A stretch of 64,000 nucleotides of DNA from Rickettsia endosymbiont of Lasioglossum villosulum (GTDB taxonomy: Bacteria > Pseudomonadota > Alphaproteobacteria > Rickettsiales > Rickettsiaceae): NCBI RefSeq assembly GCF_964026455.1, contig NZ_OZ032152.1:930001-994000 (forward strand), given 5' to 3'. Positions 60,098-64,000 of this stretch are shown one piece after another. How positions within the stretch are numbered: the stretch's first letter is position 1; every line of letters begins with the position of its first letter. The notes beneath the pieces were generated by a model that saw only the letters and a program-made list of their open reading frames with translations, was not told where the DNA came from and did no database searches. A program made the translations under genes and the position numbers.

Positions 60098-61188
60098 ACT
60101 TAAAAAGTGCTTACACTGAAATTAAACAAGAAGCAGATAAATTATGGCAAGATGTAAATAACGATGCTTCATATCTTTTGGGAAATCGTTTAGAAAAATT
60201 CGAACAAGAATTTGCAAGTTACTTAGGAGTAAAGCATGTAATTGGCGTAGCAAACGGTCTTGATGCATTAGTTTTAAGCCTTAAGGCACTAGGCATAGGT
60301 GCTGGCGATGAGGTAATAGTGCCTGCCCATACTTTTATAGCTTCATGGCTTGCTGTTTCCGAAATTGGAGCAGTACCTGTTCCAGTTGAAGTTTACAAAG
60401 ATACTTATTTATTAGACCCTTCAAAAATTGAGCATGCTATAACAAGTAAAACACGTGCAATTATGCCGGTTCATTTATATGGGCGTGTATGTGATATACA
60501 GCTAATTTTAGCTATAGCAAAAAAATATAATCTGAAAATTATAGAAGATGCTGCTCAAGCACATGGAGCTATAGATTTAGTTAGCGGAAAAAAAGCTGGA
60601 TCATTCGGAGATTGCAATGGTTTTAGTTTTTATCCAGGTAAAAATCTAGGTTGTTTTGGTGATGGTGGATGTATATCAACAAATGATGATAAAATTGCTG
60701 ATACACTAAAACTACTACGTAATTACGGAAGTAAAGTACGCTATAGTCATGAAATAATTGGCAAAAACAGTAGATTAGATGATTTGCAAGCAGGAATACT
60801 TTCTATTAAATTAAGATATCTTAATGAATGGAATAAAAAAAGACAAAGAATTGCTAAAATTTATTTACAAGAATTAAATATTAATGATATAGTTTTACCT
60901 CAATATGATGACGGTAATGTATGGCATATATTTCCTATAATGACTAAAAAACGAGATCAATTAAAAGATTATCTTGTTAGTCAGGGGGTACAAGTTATAA
61001 TTCACTACCCTACCCCAATATACTTACAACCTGCTTATCAAAATATGAATTTAAAAGTTGGTTCTTTTGAATTAACTGAAAAAATTAGCTCAGAAATTCT
61101 TAGTTTACCAATAGGACCTCATTTGACTGAAGAAGAGGCTATATTATGTACAAAAAAAATTAAAGAGTTTTTTAATAGGATTGGTTAA
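60079..61188 (+). CDS. dTDP-3-keto-6-deoxyhexose aminotransferase (FdtB/QdtB type, DegT family)
   Basis: A 369-residue PLP-dependent DegT/DnrJ/EryC1 aminotransferase. The PLP lysine lies in FSFYPGKNLGCFGDGG; VIGVANGLDALVLSLKALGI and IEDAAQAHGA are standard. Next to the ketoisomerase it should make dTDP-3-amino-3,6-dideoxygalactose (Fuc3N) or the glucose form (Qui3N), sugars found in O-antigens and S-layer glycans. The acetyltransferase step may come from the GNAT at 55286. Confidence 0.92.
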   Translation: MEIKFLDLKSAYTEIKQEADKLWQDVNNDASYLLGNRLEKFEQEFASYLGVKHVIGVANGLDALVLSLKALGIGAGDEVIVPAHTFIASWLAVSEIGAVPVPVEVYKDTYLLDPSKIEHAITSKTRAIMPVHLYGRVCDIQLILAIAKKYNLKIIEDAAQAHGAIDLVSGKKAGSFGDCNGFSFYPGKNLGCFGDGGCISTNDDKIADTLKLLRNYGSKVRYSHEIIGKNSRLDDLQAGILSIKLRYLNEWNKKRQRIAKIYLQELNINDIVLPQYDDGNVWHIFPIMTKKRDQLKDYLVSQGVQVIIHYPTPIYLQPAYQNMNLKVGSFELTEKISSEILSLPIGPHLTEEEAILCTKKIKEFFNRIG

Positions 61189-61219
61189 AGTTTATTAATT
61201 AAATATAAATGGATATAAA

Positions 61220-62218
61220 ATGAAGAAGTTAGCAATAATATTATTACTGACCATAGGATTTGGTATGGAGTCTTTCGGAGCAAAAAACGCTACTGTTAAT
61301 AAACCCATATTAAAAGTAAAATTACTTAATAGCTACCCAGGATCAGGAATTATATCCCCTATTTATGATATATTAAATGAAAAATATGAAGTAATAGTCG
61401 TTAATGCTGAAAAAAGTAGTGAAAAATATGACCTAATAATTGATGGTGTATATGGCAATGCTCCGATGAAGCCTAATGAAAAAGCTATAAAAATGTATTA
61501 TACGGCAGAAGCAATTTTACCAGATTTAAAAGATTATGATTTAACTCTCGGATTTGATTATATAGATGATCCAAGGTATTTTAGATTACCATATTATTAT
61601 TTAAGTGGACTTTGGGCTGATAAATTAGTAGCAAACAGCAACACGAGACTAACTAATGGAACTTGTAATCCTAATAAAAAGAACTTTGCTTGTTTTCTCG
61701 TTAGTAATGGATATACAAATGATACACGTACTAATAACCCTTTAGATGGAGTTAAGGCAAGGGATCATTTATTTCATAAATTATCTTCTTCTTATAATAA
61801 AAAAGTTCTTAGTGGTGGAAGACATTTAAATAATATTGGTAGAAATCTAGAAATTAGCGAAACTATGGAGTGGTTATCTAATTGTAAATTTGTTATTGCT
61901 TATGAAAACCAAACACATAATGGGTATATGACTGAAAAGCTATTTCAAGCATATTTCGCCGGTGCTATACCAATATATTATGGTGATAAAACTGCGGTAT
62001 TACAAGATATAAATAAGGATGCTATAATTTATGCAGGCGATTTTAATACGGAAGATGATTTAGTTGATTATATTAAAAAAGTAGATAATGATGATTCATT
62101 ATATTGTGACATTTGGAATAAAAACCTGTTGATAGATCCAAGTAAGGATTGGTCGGTAGTAAAAGATAAATTACGTACTAAAATATTACAATTGTTAGAT
62201 GAAAAACTTAAAAAGTAA
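61220..62218 (+). CDS. GT10 (fucosyltransferase) family protein with a signal peptide
   Basis: A 332-residue protein. The GT10 core is clear: KFVIAYENQTHNGYMTEKLF, then QAYFAGAIPIYYG, matching the alpha-1,3-fucosyltransferase family signature. Such enzymes move fucose or a fucose-like sugar from GDP onto a glycan. The first 21 residues (MKKLAIILLLTIGFGMESFG) are a typical Sec signal peptide, which is odd for a sugar-nucleotide-using bacterial enzyme. It follows the aminotransferase after 31 bases and touches the next gene with no gap. Confidence 0.8.
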   Translation: MKKLAIILLLTIGFGMESFGAKNATVNKPILKVKLLNSYPGSGIISPIYDILNEKYEVIVVNAEKSSEKYDLIIDGVYGNAPMKPNEKAIKMYYTAEAILPDLKDYDLTLGFDYIDDPRYFRLPYYYLSGLWADKLVANSNTRLTNGTCNPNKKNFACFLVSNGYTNDTRTNNPLDGVKARDHLFHKLSSSYNKKVLSGGRHLNNIGRNLEISETMEWLSNCKFVIAYENQTHNGYMTEKLFQAYFAGAIPIYYGDKTAVLQDINKDAIIYAGDFNTEDDLVDYIKKVDNDDSLYCDIWNKNLLIDPSKDWSVVKDKLRTKILQLLDEKLKK

Positions 62219-63280
62219 ATGTATGAAAAACAAAAAAAATTTATATGTGCTATATTTTTTATAGCATTAGTCATTTTTCTAGCTTTTTATACAAAAAAAT
62301 ATTATAAGCACTATAATTTTAATAATATTGTACAAGAAAAATATAAATACCAATATGATTTTGCGGTACTAAATAAATCTTTTACTAGAGATTTAAATAG
62401 AAGCTTACATCTATATGAATCATTTGAAAAATATTTTGTCGATACTGAAAATACACCATTTTATGTTGTAGTCGGTAAGGATGAACTTGACTTATTCAAA
62501 AACGCTTTTGTTGATCTTAAAAATAAAGGTACTATACAACGAATGCCTAATTTTATGACAGAAAATGAAGTGTTAGAAAAATGTGGCGAGCCTGATGTGA
62601 CAATTCAAGGCAATTGGACACAACAAGTTTGTAAATTATGTTTTGGTACTTTAGGGATAGCAAAAAATTATATAACTATAGATTCAGATACTTACTTTAC
62701 TAAAAAATTTGATAAATCTGTTTTATTTCATGGTGATACAATTAAAACTTGGGCTTTAAAAAAAACTTCGGAAAAAATAGAATCAGATAAGAAGTATAAA
62801 ATGTATTTTCCTACCATGAGCTGTAAGCGTAATCAAGGTATAGCAATAGATACTAAATTAACTTGGCACGATTCATTAACTTTTATGAAACAGTTCTTTG
62901 GGGGCAATAAAATTGATGAGAATTATATTTTTGTTACTACACATCAGTTTTTTAGTTCCGATGCTATTAATAGAATGAAAAATTTTATTAAAAATAAAGG
63001 ATATAATTTTGCAACCCTTATTTTTTTAATACCTTTTGAATTTCAATGGTACGGTGAATATGTACTTCAGCACGAACCTTTCTTCATAGGAGAGGGAGTA
63101 TTTTCTTTAATAGATAATGAAAGTGATTGTATCCCAGAAGAAGGATATGACAGACATTATGGCGTTACTTATCAAGCAATTATATATCTAGACCCAAGCC
63201 GCTGTGAACCTGGCCAAACTCAATGTGATAGAAAGGAAATTATCTATAAACGACCTGACCATTGCCCTGCTTTAAAATAG
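62219..63280 (+). CDS. DUF6492-like glycosyltransferase-fold protein, membrane-anchored
   Basis: A 353-residue protein with one N-terminal membrane helix (about residues 9-25). The body (YDFAVLNKSFTRDLNRSLHL, then PFYVVVGKDELDLF) and the DxD-like IDSDTYF match the DUF6492 group, thought to be sugar transferases. The large part would face the periplasm, as with the preceding GT10 protein. It starts directly after that gene's stop. Activity is inferred. Confidence 0.65.
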   Translation: MYEKQKKFICAIFFIALVIFLAFYTKKYYKHYNFNNIVQEKYKYQYDFAVLNKSFTRDLNRSLHLYESFEKYFVDTENTPFYVVVGKDELDLFKNAFVDLKNKGTIQRMPNFMTENEVLEKCGEPDVTIQGNWTQQVCKLCFGTLGIAKNYITIDSDTYFTKKFDKSVLFHGDTIKTWALKKTSEKIESDKKYKMYFPTMSCKRNQGIAIDTKLTWHDSLTFMKQFFGGNKIDENYIFVTTHQFFSSDAINRMKNFIKNKGYNFATLIFLIPFEFQWYGEYVLQHEPFFIGEGVFSLIDNESDCIPEEGYDRHYGVTYQAIIYLDPSRCEPGQTQCDRKEIIYKRPDHCPALK

Positions 63281-63384
63281 CAAATTATTGGCTTGTGAAC
63301 ATTCACGTTTTTTTAAATTTATGATGCTTAAAATTATAACACCGTAAATGCTCACACATTAAACCTTACAAATATAGTAACTTA

Positions 63385-64000
63385 TTATTTTTTAGATTTA
63401 TCTATATAAGCTTTGTTACTAATTAAACCCATACCATAAGTTTTACAGTATTCAAGCATTTCAATTGAATCAGGATGCTCCGCTCCAAAATCTATGATTT
63501 GTGGTTTAGCAAAAAATTTATAGTTAAGCGTGTCTTTTCTTTTACACGCAACCTTTGCTCCTTTAAGATTTACTTCGCTTACTTGTGCTACATTCTTATA
63601 ATTTCTTCTATAAACATTAAAATATATACCTCGTGCATCCATATAGCTATCTAAAGCTTCCTCAAGCTTACCGCTCGCAAATAATATATCCCCTCTTATT
63701 GTGCATGTAATGGCTATTGCAGGGTTGAATACATCAGGCATTCTTCTACTCATAAAATTTTTATCATTATTCTTAAAGATCTCTAATGCCTTATTTGCAT
63801 ATTCTAAAGCTTTATCTTTTTCACCTAAACCAAATAATGCTATTGCTTTTTGAGAATATATTTTGCCAAATATTTCATTAGTTTCTTTTTGAACATTTTT
63901 TTGCATATTATATATTTGCTCTACTTGATTAAGAGCTTCTTGATATTTACCAAGGCTATTTAATGTTTCAGCTTTTATCATATATCTACCAGTAAGCAAT
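63385..64000 (-). CDS. Tetratricopeptide repeat protein (partial)
   Basis: The frame runs off the right edge, so the start is not visible. At least four TPR units can be read: YMIKAETLNSLGKYQEALNQ, SQKAIALFGLGEKDKALEYA, then NKALEIF, and TIRGDILFASGKLEEALDSY. TPRs bind other proteins. The C-terminal 50 residues (FAKPQIIDFGAEHPDSIEML) form a non-repeat end. No function can be assigned. Confidence 0.8.
   Translation of the reverse strand, partial: LLTGRYMIKAETLNSLGKYQEALNQVEQIYNMQKNVQKETNEIFGKIYSQKAIALFGLGEKDKALEYANKALEIFKNNDKNFMSRRMPDVFNPAIAITCTIRGDILFASGKLEEALDSYMDARGIYFNVYRRNYKNVAQVSEVNLKGAKVACKRKDTLNYKFFAKPQIIDFGAEHPDSIEMLEYCKTYGMGLISNKAYIDKSKK

Overview
The window is AT-rich bacterial chromosome that I read as Rickettsia (Alphaproteobacteria, obligate intracellular). 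The case rests on four things seen together: a Sca4 gene, a Tlc-type nucleotide translocase, a very large Sca-type autotransporter, and more than a dozen short palindromic repeats with GTCATTGCGAG...CTCGCAATGAC or GTCATTCCCGC...GCGGGAATGAC ends (Rickettsia palindromic elements, RPEs). Two RPEs sit in frame inside conserved genes. The presence of Sca4, an O-antigen-type sugar locus, Fic proteins and a toxin-antitoxin pair suits a spotted-fever or transitional-group species, but I cannot name the species.

Layout. 1-2750: end of cdsA, an FtsB/DivIC-like gene, rnd and a sodium:solute symporter. 2730-10640: an accessory stretch with two Fic genes (each with an inverted repeat in its leader), small unknown genes, a predicted outer-membrane protein with a broken glycosyltransferase, a MazF/ribbon-helix-helix toxin-antitoxin pair, and a phage/GTA-like portal remnant. 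10967-20849: a 9.9-kb Sca3-like autotransporter broken by four small lesions. 20870-22021: a third Fic gene inside a 36-bp direct repeat. 22022-26095: a nitrate/taurine-type ABC transporter whose two-domain permease is frameshifted, then a DUF4239 membrane protein. 26146-26476: a three-deep nest of repeats. 26547-47616: mostly housekeeping genes (xseB, asmA-like, rimM, sca4, tlc, truB, rpsO, pnp, kdsD, lptC-lptA-lptB, a phosphohexomutase, miaA, nuoN, birA). 47937-51491: a tight four-gene cluster of related Sel1-like proteins, three of them damaged; two decoded full-length C-termini end in CaaX-like tetrapeptides. 51650-55202: a hydrolase, a host-attachment family protein, plsC, trpS and tRNA-Ser. 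55286-63280: a surface polysaccharide locus that would make a dTDP-3-amino-3,6-dideoxyhexose and transfer sugars. The window ends in a TPR gene that runs off the edge.

How the genes work together. kdsD, lptC/A/B, the mutase, rmlA/B and the 3-ketoisomerase/aminotransferase pair all serve lipopolysaccharide or O-antigen synthesis and export. tlc imports host nucleotides. Sca4, the Sca autotransporter, the Fic proteins and the Sel1-like family are the host-interaction candidates. Much of the accessory content is freshly broken: I count at least seven genes or gene pairs interrupted by only one to four point lesions, with the rest of the frame still open. This is what recent reductive decay looks like.
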